Shown piece after piece: positions 28,435 through 37,632 of a stretch of DNA of 64,000 nucleotides; the stretch's first letter is position 1; every line of letters begins with the position of its first letter. The stretch is from Psychrobacter namhaensis. GTDB lineage: Bacteria > Pseudomonadota > Gammaproteobacteria > Pseudomonadales > Moraxellaceae. The stretch is taken from NCBI RefSeq assembly GCF_016107545.1, contig NZ_JABASS010000003.1:178196-242195 (forward strand). Reading direction: 5' to 3'. The position numbers were made by a program, and so were the translations under genes. The notes beneath the pieces are model-generated. The model saw nothing but the letters and a program-made list of their open reading frames with translations, searched no databases and was not told where the DNA came from.

Positions 28435-28695
28435 TTAGTAGTGAGGGGGTCTATCGGCCATGACATCAAATGGAGCAATCCCCCCTTCGGTGTCTTGGCT
28501 TTCAACTTGCTTATAAATAAGCTGCAACTGTCGTTGTAGCGTCTGAATGTCTTTGTCTTGTCGCGCAATCACCTCATCGAGTCGCTCTACTGTCAGCTCA
28601 AGGTGTGCCATGCTCATTTGTAGATCAATAACGTGTTGTGTCTGTAAGTCATGTTGTCCGGTCGAAGCGTCGTTTTGAGCGTTAGATTGATTCAT
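28435..28695 (-). CDS. slyX: SlyX family protein
   Basis: Small coiled-coil protein. Residues about 20-65 (HVIDLQMSMAHLELTVERLD, then EVIARQDKDIQTLQRQLQL) match the SlyX family and the end DRPPHY is the typical SlyX C-terminus. ATG 28695 is chosen since GAGAAG lies just upstream; the longer frame to 28779 is not supported. 86 residues. Function of SlyX is not firmly known. Divergent from uup. Confidence 0.85.
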   Translation of the reverse strand: MNQSNAQNDASTGQHDLQTQHVIDLQMSMAHLELTVERLDEVIARQDKDIQTLQRQLQLIYKQVESQDTEGGIAPFDVMADRPPHY

Positions 28696-28935
28696 ATTCT
28701 TCTCTACATTTAGTAAATACAGGGCTAGCAAGGTTTGTTTATGATATAGATGGGTAACCCCTAAACAGTAGTAATACATCTACGATGATAGCCCTAAAGC
28801 AGCGGCTAACAATAGAAGCGATAAATAGTGCTTATAAAACCATTTACGTTCACTACTGTTGCGTGGTGGCATGTTATACTGCTGGCAATTTTGCAACAAC
28901 CCTTATCTCTCTATTATATAAGCTTAAGATACTCT

Positions 28936-30876
28936 ATGGCACTGATACATTTAAAAGATATTCACTTAGCCTTTGGCGTCGCACCTGTTCTTGATGGTAT
29001 TGATTTTGCTATCAATGCAGGTGAGCGTGTGTGCTTAATCGGCCGCAACGGCGAAGGCAAATCCACCTTATTTAAACTGATTAATGGCTCATTGCAACCT
29101 GACAGTGGCGAGATCATTACCAACAGCAGCATGCGTGTCGCGATGTTAGAACAAGATGTTCCTGAAACCAGCGGACGCATCTTGGACATCGTTATGGGCG
29201 GCAGTCGCCGGACGGCTGACTTGCTGATCAACTATAATAAACAAGTTGATCTTTGTGCCAATGGCGACATGGATGCCTGTGAGCACATGGCAACGCTACA
29301 GCATGATATTGATGCGGTGCATGGCTGGGATCTAGAGCGTGACGCTAGGCGCCTGATTACGACCATGGGACTTGACCCAGAAGACGACCTGTCCTCTTTA
29401 TCGGGTGGTCGTAAGCGCCGTGTCCTACTCGCCAGATCCTTGGTTACTAAACCTGATGTCCTACTGTTAGATGAGCCAACCAACCATTTGGACGTCGAGA
29501 GTATCGAGTGGCTAGAGCGCTTCTTACTTGACTGGCAAGGATTGACTCTGTTGTTTGTGACCCATGATAGAGCGTTTGTGAACAAATTGGCCACCCGTAT
29601 CGTTGAGCTCGACCGTGGTCAATTGACCAGTTACGACGTCACTCAAGGCGCCAAAGGGTACGCGCGCTATCAAGAGCTAAAAGAGCAGCAACTACTGGCG
29701 GAAGAAAAAAACAACGCCAACTTCGATAAAAAGCTGGCGCAAGAAGAAGTATGGATTCGCCAAGGTATCAAAGCACGCCGCACCCGTAACGAAGGCCGCG
29801 TACGTGAACTAAAAGCCTTGCGCGAAGAGCGTAGTGGTCGCCGTGAGCAAGTGGGTAATGTCAATATCACCATGGGTGAAGGCGAAAAAAGCGGTAAGCT
29901 GGTCTGTAAAGTTAAAAACCTGCATCTTGAATACGATGGCAATGTCTTGGTTGATAATTTTAGCACCACGATTATGCGTGGGGATAAGATTGGTATTGTG
30001 GGGCCAAACGGTGCTGGTAAAACCACATTGATCAAAGCCCTACTCGATATGTCTGATGCTGAAGTGACCAAAACTGGTCATGTTGAGCTCGGTACCAATT
30101 TGCAAATTGCATTCTTTGATCAGCTACGTGACCAGTTAGATCTTGAAGCCAGTGTGGCTCAAAACGTTTCAGAAGGCTCAGACTTTGTCGAAGTCGGTGG
30201 CCGCAAGACCCACATCATGAGTTATTTGCAAGACTTTCTGTTTGCGCCAGAGCGGGCACGCACACCGGTCAAGGCTTTATCAGGTGGTGAGCGTAACCGC
30301 GTACTGCTTGCCAAGCAATTACTAAAACCTGCCAACATTTTGGTACTAGATGAGCCGACCAACGATTTGGATATGGCCACCCTTGAGTTATTAGAAGAAT
30401 CTGTCAGCAGCTTTAACGGCACGATATTGCTCATCAGTCATGACCGCTCCTTTATGGACAACGTGGTCACCTCTACTTGGGTGTTTGACCAAGATGACGA
30501 CGGCAAAGGTATTGTGAAAGAGTATGTCGGCGGCTACCAAGAATATTTGGTGCAAAAAAACCGTGAAGAGGCCGCCCGCGCTGCCAAAGCGCCTGCTAAC
30601 AATGCCACAAGTAACAAGACGGCTCATAAAACAACAGCAGCTAAACCTACAAAAGCAGCCAAAAAACTCAATTATAATGAGCAACGTGAACTCGATAACT
30701 TACCCAAAGAGATTGCAGCGCTTGAAGCCGAGCAAAAGCAGCTAGAAGAGAAGCTGGCCGATGGCTCATGGTTCAACAAAGACGTTGATGCCGCCACTGC
30801 CGCTAGCGCGCGATTACTGGCTATTGAAGAAGAGATGATGAGTAAACTTGAGCGTTGGAGTACGCTTGAGGGTTAG
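28936..30876 (+). CDS. uup: ABC-F family ATPase Uup
   Basis: Soluble protein with two ABC ATPase domains and no membrane part; Uup affects transposon excision and is thought to act on ribosomes or branched DNA. First domain: Walker A GRNGEGKST (36-44; Glu replaces the usual Ala), signature LSGGRKRR, Walker B VLLLDEPTNHLD. Second: GPNGAGKTT, LSGGERNR, LVLDEPTNDLD. The basic C-terminal coiled coil (KLNYNEQRELDNLPKEIAAL onward) distinguishes Uup from other ABC-F members. ATG 28936 gives the family start MALIHLKDIHLAFG; the frame is open further up to 28828 without homology. Confidence 0.92.
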   Translation: MALIHLKDIHLAFGVAPVLDGIDFAINAGERVCLIGRNGEGKSTLFKLINGSLQPDSGEIITNSSMRVAMLEQDVPETSGRILDIVMGGSRRTADLLINYNKQVDLCANGDMDACEHMATLQHDIDAVHGWDLERDARRLITTMGLDPEDDLSSLSGGRKRRVLLARSLVTKPDVLLLDEPTNHLDVESIEWLERFLLDWQGLTLLFVTHDRAFVNKLATRIVELDRGQLTSYDVTQGAKGYARYQELKEQQLLAEEKNNANFDKKLAQEEVWIRQGIKARRTRNEGRVRELKALREERSGRREQVGNVNITMGEGEKSGKLVCKVKNLHLEYDGNVLVDNFSTTIMRGDKIGIVGPNGAGKTTLIKALLDMSDAEVTKTGHVELGTNLQIAFFDQLRDQLDLEASVAQNVSEGSDFVEVGGRKTHIMSYLQDFLFAPERARTPVKALSGGERNRVLLAKQLLKPANILVLDEPTNDLDMATLELLEESVSSFNGTILLISHDRSFMDNVVTSTWVFDQDDDGKGIVKEYVGGYQEYLVQKNREEAARAAKAPANNATSNKTAHKTTAAKPTKAAKKLNYNEQRELDNLPKEIAALEAEQKQLEEKLADGSWFNKDVDAATAASARLLAIEEEMMSKLERWSTLEG

Positions 30877-30955
30877 TAGCCACAACTAAACTATTGTCTT
30901 TATATCAGTATTCAATGCTCGTTTCTCATTTTTTTAAGTAAGCCGTGAAAGACAG

Positions 30956-30996
30956 CCAATAATCACCACTCTATCGTATAGAGGGGTGATTATTGG
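30956..30996 (+). terminator. Long hairpin after uup
   Basis: A 19-bp stem with one mismatch (30956-30974 and 30978-30996) and a 3-nt loop, followed by only a short T-rich stretch. Probable terminator of uup. Confidence 0.65.
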
Positions 30997-31367
30997 TTTA
31001 TAGCGGATTACAAAGTAGTTAGGTACTGAAAGTTAGTGAACATTGCCTTAATTTCAAGTATCATTCGCTATTGCTAAATATCCTTATTAATTATAAGGTC
31101 ATCGCGTTTACAATCCTCAACAAAAAAAACGGATGTTAGACATTGATAATCCAGCTGTTTTGCTGTGGTTACCGTGTTCAACCTTATAATATGGCCTATA
31201 AAGGTTGCTTTATTTTTAACGCAATAATTTATTTTATCACCGAAATAGCTTAGAATAGCAACAATTAGCAAAATTAGGCACAGCCAAAGTGGCTTGATAT
31301 TGTATATTTTCTAAGCCACAAACCCAGTGTGGGATAATCCCATTTCATTCACCTGGAGGAAGTATTA
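30997..31367. other. Region upstream of petA
   Basis: 371 bp, AT-rich, that must carry the petABC promoter. No gene or further structure was recognised. Confidence 0.45.
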
Positions 31368-31952
31368 ATGAGCCAAGCCGAAGGCGTTAATGTACAACGC
31401 CGTAGAGTTCTTATTGCCTCAACTGCCGCGATTGGTGCAGCTGGGGTAGCTGCTGTGGCAACCCCTTTTGTCCGTTCTTGGTACCCAAGCGCTAAAGCTG
31501 AGGCTGCAGGGGCTGCAGTAACCCAAGATATTGGTGCTATCGAAGCCGGACAGATGATTGTTGTCAAATACCGCGGTAAACCCATTTATGTGGTTAAACG
31601 TACCGATGATATGCTGGACACTCTTGATGCAGTTAGGCCGCTACTGTCTGATCCTGATTCTAGTGCCTCAGTGCAACCTGAATACTGTACCAATCCTACG
31701 CGCTCTTTAGAACCAACCGTGTTGGTGGTCGAAGGCGTGTGTACACATTTGGGCTGCGCACCAAACTACCGTCCTGATGTTGGCGCAGCTGATCTAGGTG
31801 GTAATGACTGGTATGGCGGATTTTTCTGCCCATGTCACGGTTCTAAGTATGACTTAGCAGGTCGTGTTTATAGTGGCGTTCCTGCACCGCTTAACTTACC
31901 TATTCCACAATATAGCATGGATGGTACCATCTTAACGGTTGGGGAGGCTTAA
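31368..31952 (+). CDS. petA: Ubiquinol-cytochrome c reductase, Rieske iron-sulfur subunit
   Basis: Carries the [2Fe-2S] cluster that takes the first electron from ubiquinol in cytochrome bc1. Cluster ligands are in CTHLGC (125-130) and CPCHGS (154-159). The N-terminus has QRRRVLIAS followed by a hydrophobic segment, a Tat-type uncleaved anchor. 194 residues. GGAGGAAG before ATG 31368 is a strong ribosome site. First gene of petABC; the next starts one base after its stop. Confidence 0.97.
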   Translation: MSQAEGVNVQRRRVLIASTAAIGAAGVAAVATPFVRSWYPSAKAEAAGAAVTQDIGAIEAGQMIVVKYRGKPIYVVKRTDDMLDTLDAVRPLLSDPDSSASVQPEYCTNPTRSLEPTVLVVEGVCTHLGCAPNYRPDVGAADLGGNDWYGGFFCPCHGSKYDLAGRVYSGVPAPLNLPIPQYSMDGTILTVGEA

Positions 31953-31953
31953 T

Positions 31954-33180
31954 ATGAGTATGGGTAAAAAGTTAATGCATTGGGTGGACGCACGTTTCCC
32001 AGCGACCGAAACCTATGAATACCACATGTCAAAGTACTATGCACCAAAGAACTTTAACTTTTGGTACTTCTTTGGCGTATTGTCAATGATTGTATTGGTC
32101 AACCAGTTGGTGACCGGTATATGGCTGACGATGATGTATAACCCAAGTGCCGAAGGGGCGTTTGCGTCTGTTGAATATATCATGCGTGACGTAAAAGGTG
32201 GCTGGCTCATCCGTTATATGCACTCGACTGGCGCATCTGCGTTCTTCGTCGTGGTGTATCTACACATGTTTAGAGCACTGCTGTACGGTTCATACCAAAA
32301 ACCTCGTGAGCTAATTTGGCTCATCGGTATGGGTATCTACCTAGCGCTTATGGCTGAAGGTTTCTTTGGTTATCTGCTTCCTTGGGGCAACATGTCATTT
32401 TGGGGTGCACAGGTTATTCTTAACCTTCCTGCTGCTCTACCTGTAATCGGTGATGGCCTTGCTGAGTGGGTACGTGGTGACTATATCATCTCAGGTATTA
32501 CCCTAAACCGCTTCTTTGCGCTGCACGTCGTTGCGATTCCATTAGTCCTTGTGGGCTTGGTATTTATGCACATTGTGGCGTTGCATCATGTGGGTTCAAA
32601 CAACCCAGATGGTATCGACATCAAGAAGCTAAAAGACAAAAATGGTGTGCCATTAGATGGTATCGAATTCCATCCGTACTATACTGTGCATGACATGGTG
32701 GGTATCGTCGTATTCTTTATCTGCTTCTTTGCAGTGGTGTTCTTCTTCCCCGAAGGCGGCGGCTTCTTCCTTGAGCCACCAAACTTTGAGACAGCGAACT
32801 CACTAAAAACACCAGAGCATATTGCCCCAGTATGGTACTACACGCCATTCTATGCCATCTTACGTGCGGTTCCTGATAAGCTTGGTGGTGTTATCGCGAT
32901 GGGTGCAGCTATTGCCGTATTGTTCTTGATTCCATGGCTTGATAGATCGCCTGTACGCTCTATTCGCTACAAAGGCATCTTGTCTAAGATCGCGCTGACT
33001 GTCTTTGCTATTAGCTTTGTTGTGTTGGGATACTTGGGTGCAACACCTGCAACACCAACCGCCACTATCATGGCACGTGTGTTTACCATTCTATATTTCT
33101 TGTTCTTCTTACTGATGCCGTTCTACACTGCCATCGAGAAGTGTAAACAGCCACCAGAACGCGTTACCGGAGGTCACTAA
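31954..33180 (+). CDS. petB: Ubiquinol-cytochrome c reductase, cytochrome b subunit
   Basis: Polytopic membrane subunit with two b-type hemes and the quinone sites. Heme-ligand helices carry HSTGASAFFVVVYLHMFR and LHVVAIPLVLVGLVFMHIVALH; the quinol-oxidation motif is present as APVWYYTPFYA (PEWYY is usual; here PVWYY). ATG 31954 has GGGGAGG 6 nt upstream; a TTG 15 nt earlier overlaps petA and is not needed. 408 residues, bacterial length. Overlaps petC by one base. Confidence 0.97.
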   Translation: MSMGKKLMHWVDARFPATETYEYHMSKYYAPKNFNFWYFFGVLSMIVLVNQLVTGIWLTMMYNPSAEGAFASVEYIMRDVKGGWLIRYMHSTGASAFFVVVYLHMFRALLYGSYQKPRELIWLIGMGIYLALMAEGFFGYLLPWGNMSFWGAQVILNLPAALPVIGDGLAEWVRGDYIISGITLNRFFALHVVAIPLVLVGLVFMHIVALHHVGSNNPDGIDIKKLKDKNGVPLDGIEFHPYYTVHDMVGIVVFFICFFAVVFFFPEGGGFFLEPPNFETANSLKTPEHIAPVWYYTPFYAILRAVPDKLGGVIAMGAAIAVLFLIPWLDRSPVRSIRYKGILSKIALTVFAISFVVLGYLGATPATPTATIMARVFTILYFLFFLLMPFYTAIEKCKQPPERVTGGH

Positions 33181-33896
33181 TGAACACGCTAATTAAATCC
33201 CTAGCTGGTCTAGGCTTAGGCGCGGCATTAACGTTGACTGCTGGGACTGCACTGGCAGCTGGCGGTGGCGGATGTGGTACGTTCACTAATGCTGAGGGCG
33301 TAGAAGAACATTTGGCTTGTAGTACTGCTCCTATTGATTTTACCAATAAGGGCTCACTACAAAACGGCGCAAAAATCTTTATGAACTACTGTGCGGGTTG
33401 TCACTCAGCACAGTACGTTCGTCATTCGCGCATTGCCAAAGATTTGGACATACCGCCTGAATTGGTTGAAAAGTATCTGATGGTCACTACCGATCAAATC
33501 GGTGACCATATCACAGCTGAGATTGATCCTGATGTCCAAGCCGCTTGGTTTGGCGCGGCACCGCCAGATTTGTCACTTGAGACAAGACTACGCGGTGATG
33601 ACTGGGTATACACCTACCTACTGTCGTTTTATGAAGACCCAAGCCGTCCTTGGGGCTCTAACAACTTGGTGCTAGCAAATGCTGCTATGCCTCATGTCTT
33701 GCATAATATGCAAGAAGAATTGAGTGCAGAAGAGTTTGAGTCTGAAGTGGGTGACTTGGTCAACTTTATGGCATGGATGGCAGAGCCTGCACGTCATGAC
33801 CGTCAAGTAATCGGTTTCTTTGTGATCTTATTCTTATTAGTACTGCTGATTCCAGTGTACTTATTGAACAAAGAATTCTGGAAAGATGTCAAATAA
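33180..33896 (+). CDS. petC: Ubiquinol-cytochrome c reductase, cytochrome c1 subunit
   Basis: Periplasmic c-type heme subunit that passes electrons from the Rieske protein to soluble cytochrome c. A signal peptide ends at ALAAG (about residue 27). The heme motif is CAGCH (71-75), a methionine ligand region AAMPHVL lies at about 163, and a C-terminal transmembrane helix (VIGFFVILFLLVLLIPVYLL) anchors it. ATG overlaps the petB stop (TAATG). 238 residues. Confidence 0.96.
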   Translation: MNTLIKSLAGLGLGAALTLTAGTALAAGGGGCGTFTNAEGVEEHLACSTAPIDFTNKGSLQNGAKIFMNYCAGCHSAQYVRHSRIAKDLDIPPELVEKYLMVTTDQIGDHITAEIDPDVQAAWFGAAPPDLSLETRLRGDDWVYTYLLSFYEDPSRPWGSNNLVLANAAMPHVLHNMQEELSAEEFESEVGDLVNFMAWMAEPARHDRQVIGFFVILFLLVLLIPVYLLNKEFWKDVK

Positions 33897-33932
33897 CGTC
33901 GTGTTTAGAACGTAAAATAACCATACAATATT

Positions 33933-33961
33933 AAGCACTACTTCGGTAGTGCTTTTTTTGT
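33933..33961 (+). terminator. petABC terminator
   Basis: AAGCACTAC (33933-33941), a TTCG tetraloop and GTAGTGCTT (33946-33954), followed by Ts. Confidence 0.9.
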
Positions 33962-34092
33962 GCTTTGATATCAAAGCAAGTGCTAAAAACCAGACAAATA
34001 AGGTCCTCACAAGCAATGTTTACGTACGTTACCTTGATAAACAAGGCGACTTTGTTTACGATGACAGTCTTCACTATTACCATTAGGCTTTC

Positions 34093-34707
34093 ATGATTGA
34101 TGCGAATGACATTCCAAGTAGTCAGCTAATTTTATACGCTGATGACGGCTACGACAGTCATGTGGTACGCCTGTTACTTGAAGAAAAAAAGCTCGCTTAC
34201 TATTTGTCACGCTTGCACTCTGAGCGTCCTGAAGATTTGACTGAGCTAAACCCTTATCACACGCTACCTGTGTTACAGCAGCGTGAAATTGCGCTCTATG
34301 AAATCAACGTGATTTTTGAGTATCTTGAGGAGCGCTACCACACAAATAAGTTACTGCCCGATACCCCGCAAGAGCGGGCACAGTTTCGACAGTTGGCTTG
34401 GCGCATTCAGCACGATTGGCTAGCCCTTGGTAAGCGTCTACTCATGCATCCAGACAGCTTTAATAAAAGCCAAGCAGCAGTCGCTAAAAAGCAGCTGAGC
34501 GACTCTTTGATTACCTTATCGCCCCTATTTGCTCACAAGCCTTACTTTATGGCTGACGAATTTGGCTGGTGTGACGTGCTATTAGCGCCCCTCTTATGGC
34601 GGTTAGAAGAAATGGGCATCGAATTACCGCGCGCGATTAGTCGCCCACTGTTTGACTATCAAACACGTGTCTTTGAGCGTGCAAGCTTCCAAAAAAGCGT
34701 GCGTTAA
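34093..34707 (+). CDS. sspA: Stringent starvation protein A (GST-like, RNA polymerase associated)
   Basis: Glutathione-S-transferase fold without the catalytic residue; in E. coli SspA binds RNA polymerase and helps survival under stress and starvation. The N-terminal thioredoxin-like half has LILYADDGYDSHVVRLLLEE, LNPYHTLPVL and ALYEINVIFEYLEERY; the C-terminal half is all helical (AWRIQHDWLAL, EFGWCDVLLAPLLWRL). 204 residues. It follows petABC, as in many proteobacteria, and is followed by sspB after 140 bp. Confidence 0.92.
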   Translation: MIDANDIPSSQLILYADDGYDSHVVRLLLEEKKLAYYLSRLHSERPEDLTELNPYHTLPVLQQREIALYEINVIFEYLEERYHTNKLLPDTPQERAQFRQLAWRIQHDWLALGKRLLMHPDSFNKSQAAVAKKQLSDSLITLSPLFAHKPYFMADEFGWCDVLLAPLLWRLEEMGIELPRAISRPLFDYQTRVFERASFQKSVR

Positions 34708-34847
34708 TTAGACAAGTATGACTCGCTGCCTTAAAATAGATACAAATAAATAGAGGGCAAATGTCACCCTTTTACCCAGAACGTTCGGTAGACTGCTGAA
34801 CAAATATCTTTTAATCATTAAAAACCATTCGTATAGGAAATCATCAG

Positions 34848-35282
34848 ATGAGCGAAACCACGTCTATTACCCCAACCCGCCCTTATATGGTACGCGCGTT
34901 ATATCAATGGATAGAAGACAATGCGCTCACGCCATATCTGATGGTTGATGCCACTGCTGAGAATGTACAAATTCCAACGGAACACGTCCAAGATGGACGC
35001 ATCGTTCTCAATATTGCCAGTCGGGCAACGGGCAACATGAGTATGGAAAACGACTATATACATTTTAGTGCCCGCTTTGGTGGGGTCTCACAAGAGATTT
35101 GGGTACCACTCACTGCGGTGATGGGTATCTACGCCAAAGAAAACTCACAAGGGATGTTCTTTGATCCAAAAGAGTATGATCACTATCAGCCTGAAGACGA
35201 TTCGATCACGGCTCCTAAGAAAACCAATACGACGTCTAAACCTAAGCGCGATAATAAAGCGGGCTTAAAAGTGTTAAAATAA
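34848..35282 (+). CDS. sspB: ClpXP protease specificity-enhancing factor
   Basis: Adaptor that binds ssrA-tagged peptides and delivers them to ClpXP. The N-terminal substrate-binding domain is recognisable: RPYMVRALYQWIEDNALTPY, LNIASRATGNMSMENDYIHF, SARFGGVSQEIWVPLTAVMG, IYAKENSQGMFF. A flexible, Lys-rich tail ends in GLKVLK, the C-terminal ClpX-binding motif. 144 residues. Confidence 0.95.
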   Translation: MSETTSITPTRPYMVRALYQWIEDNALTPYLMVDATAENVQIPTEHVQDGRIVLNIASRATGNMSMENDYIHFSARFGGVSQEIWVPLTAVMGIYAKENSQGMFFDPKEYDHYQPEDDSITAPKKTNTTSKPKRDNKAGLKVLK

Positions 35283-35300
35283 AAAATTGAGTCGTAAAAA

Positions 35301-35336
35301 AAGCCAGTCATATCACATGTATGACTGGCTTTTTTA
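35301..35336. terminator. Bidirectional terminator between sspB and dcd
   Basis: AAGCCAGTCATA (35301-35312) pairs with TATGACTGGCTT (35320-35331), with As before and Ts after, serving the convergent genes. Confidence 0.88.
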
Positions 35337-35373
35337 CTGGTGTTTGAGCTGAACTGGACTGTTAAAACTGTTA

Positions 35374-35949
35374 CTAAGTTCTAGGTAGTGTCACGCCGCG
35401 TTGACCTTGGTATTTACCACCGCGATCTTTATAGCTGGTTTCACACACATCGTCCGCATCACTTTGGAAAAACAGCATCTGTGCAACCCCTTCACCAGCA
35501 TAAATACGCGCTGGCAGATTGGTGGTATTACTAAACTCTAAAGTGACGTGCCCTTCCCATTCAGGCTCAAGCGGTGTGACGTTGACAATGATACCGCAGC
35601 GCGCATAAGTGGACTTACCAAGGCAGATGGTCAATACATCACGTGGAATACGGAAATACTCCATCGTACGTGCTAATGCAAATGAGTTTGGTGGAATAAT
35701 GCACTCGTCACCGACGATATCGATAAAACTTTTTTCATCGAAGTTTTTAGGATCAACGACGACTGAATGCACATTGGTAAAGACTTTAAATTCAGGTGCG
35801 CAGCGTACGTCATAACCATAGCTTGAGGTACCGTAGCTCACCAAACGCTCGCCTGCATCATTAAAGCGTACTTGACCCGGCTCGTATGGCTCAATCATGC
35901 CGTGCTCTTCAGCCATTTTACGAATCCAGCGGTCAGATTTGATAGACAT
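35374..35949 (-). CDS. dcd: dCTP deaminase
   Basis: Converts dCTP to dUTP for thymidylate synthesis. Hallmarks: [17 protein letters not shown], the catalytic-region [39 protein letters not shown], and [12 protein letters not shown]. 191 residues, close to the E. coli enzyme. AAGGAA precedes ATG 35949. Confidence 0.96.
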   Translation of the reverse strand: MSIKSDRWIRKMAEEHGMIEPYEPGQVRFNDAGERLVSYGTSSYGYDVRCAPEFKVFTNVHSVVVDPKNFDEKSFIDIVGDECIIPPNSFALARTMEYFRIPRDVLTICLGKSTYARCGIIVNVTPLEPEWEGHVTLEFSNTTNLPARIYAGEGVAQMLFFQSDADDVCETSYKDRGGKYQGQRGVTLPRT

Positions 35950-36098
35950 TTTTGTTCCTTAGCAAATATTGAATAGCGATGATTTTTTGATAGCGACGAT
36001 TATACGGAATTGATGGCTTAATTTATAGTGGAGCGCCCACTTTAAATCAAAGCGACTATTTAAGTGCTTACTACTGTGAGTAAGCCATCCTTGATGAG

Positions 36099-37235
36099 TC
36101 ACCATTTGGCAAAATGGTCTTCCGCCAGCCCAAGCACTTTATCAAGCGAAATCACTTTTTCTCCTAGATGTATCTCACCACTATAAAACCCAATCCACTG
36201 CTCAAAAATACTGGCAAACACGCCGAAGTTATCGGTCTTTTTATAGGCTCTGATGGGCGTAAAGGTTAGGTTAATATGTACCGTGCTCCAACCCAAGTTT
36301 TGATGATATATCCGCCAAGGTTTTGGGACATTAGTCTCTGTCGTTTGGGCAGACGCAGCTTGCTGGCCTACTGATGGTTCACACTCGTCACGAACAAACA
36401 TAACAGGCGGTAAGTAGGATATCTGCCCATCAAGCCAACAGGCATTTTCACTTGCGCCCGTCTCATTTACCCCCATCGCTAGGTTCAGCACAAAATGTCG
36501 ACCATCAGCCAAATAATGATTGATACATGCCCAAAACCAATTGGTCTCGTGGCGCATATAACCAAGCGTCCAATCTAGGTTGGCGACACTACTAGCCGTA
36601 AAATCTATATGCTGGGCTTGCGCCTCAACAGCAAATTTTGAATGCGCTTTAATGAATAAGTGGCCAGATAGCGCTGTCAGTGGCTCCTTTTGCGTGAAAG
36701 TCCAGCCGCGCCTGCCAGTTGGTGTACATACGACTAAAGGCTGCGCTTGTCGCACAAGCGTGGCCTTTACGCCAATACAGTGACTGTCTAATAAAACGCT
36801 GACTTGCGACGGCGTAAAACTCAACGTCATCGACAGTTTGGCATGAGTAAATGCCATACGCCCTTGATAACAATCCCCTTCTAGCTGTGTCTGGAGAGTC
36901 AACGGCTGTAGCGCTTCACATATCTCTAGTTGCTCAGTATCCTCGTTATAAATATAGACAAAAGCACTGGTCGCAAGCTTAATAGTCGCAAGCGCTAAGC
37001 AGATTCGATAAGGGGGTTCGATGATCTGGATAAAACAAAATTGATTGGCCTTTAACGCTTTACGCCAAGTGGGTAGTGGCTTTTGTGAGATAAGATGGCT
37101 GTGATAATCGAGATAATTGATGTTTTTAACGTGGGAGAAAACGCCAAAAACCGGTTGGCCGTTTTGGATAAGTTGCTCGAGCACAGCGGATTTACTGTCT
37201 TTCGCGGTTTGCTCACTATAGTGTTGGTTCATCAT
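36099..37235 (-). CDS. DUF2804 family protein
   Basis: 378-residue soluble-looking protein without signal peptide. Two stretches fit the DUF2804 family: MRHETNWFWACINHYLADGR followed by HFVLNLAMGVNETGASENAC and WLDGQISYLP, and an earlier PTGRRGWTFTQKEPLTALSG. The family has a lipocalin-like, two-domain beta fold reminiscent of carotenoid-1,2-hydratase or AttH-like proteins, with no established function. Start at ATG 37235 or 37232. It is transcribed alone, after a 149-bp gap from dcd. Confidence 0.7.
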   Translation of the reverse strand: MMNQHYSEQTAKDSKSAVLEQLIQNGQPVFGVFSHVKNINYLDYHSHLISQKPLPTWRKALKANQFCFIQIIEPPYRICLALATIKLATSAFVYIYNEDTEQLEICEALQPLTLQTQLEGDCYQGRMAFTHAKLSMTLSFTPSQVSVLLDSHCIGVKATLVRQAQPLVVCTPTGRRGWTFTQKEPLTALSGHLFIKAHSKFAVEAQAQHIDFTASSVANLDWTLGYMRHETNWFWACINHYLADGRHFVLNLAMGVNETGASENACWLDGQISYLPPVMFVRDECEPSVGQQAASAQTTETNVPKPWRIYHQNLGWSTVHINLTFTPIRAYKKTDNFGVFASIFEQWIGFYSGEIHLGEKVISLDKVLGLAEDHFAKW

Positions 37236-37632
37236 TGCGGCATCCTAGCCAAATTTTCCTAAACGCACTATCTGTCCTTGACAGTACACGGTGGTAAGTA
37301 CTACTTTTCTTCTCGTCTGTGTAAAACCCTCAAAAGTGCGGCAGTGATAACCCTAAATTCCAAATTGGTTAATCCCTCTCCACACGCTTGTGTCACATTT
37401 GCACTTTCTAAAGCTGATTGCTATGACCATCTTTATCATAGCAATCAACAGTTAACGGTTTTTTGATAGTTCAATCACTTATCTGGCTATTTGAGAAACT
37501 CGATAATAGCGGATATATGTCTATGGGGAGGCTTTTCAAACACTATCTTTCATAACCAGATAAAGTCATAGCACTCTTTTTAGGTAAGCATCTCAGTATA
37601 AAAGCATTCCCCATAAACAGTTTTCTCAACTA
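37236..37632. other. Intergenic region with a perfect hairpin
   Basis: 397 bp between apbC and the DUF2804 gene. GATTGCTATGA (37416-37426) pairs perfectly with TCATAGCAATC (37436-37446). A T run 15 nt beyond is too far for a normal plus-strand terminator. No gene is convincing here. Confidence 0.45.

Noticed and set aside
29232..30071. Minus-strand frames of more than 100 codons within uup
   Set aside because: Shadow frames of a well-identified ATPase gene.
37278..37466. 62-codon plus-strand frame between the DUF2804 gene and apbC
   Set aside because: It overlaps the hairpin at 37416-37446, has no ribosome site and no similarity that I can see.
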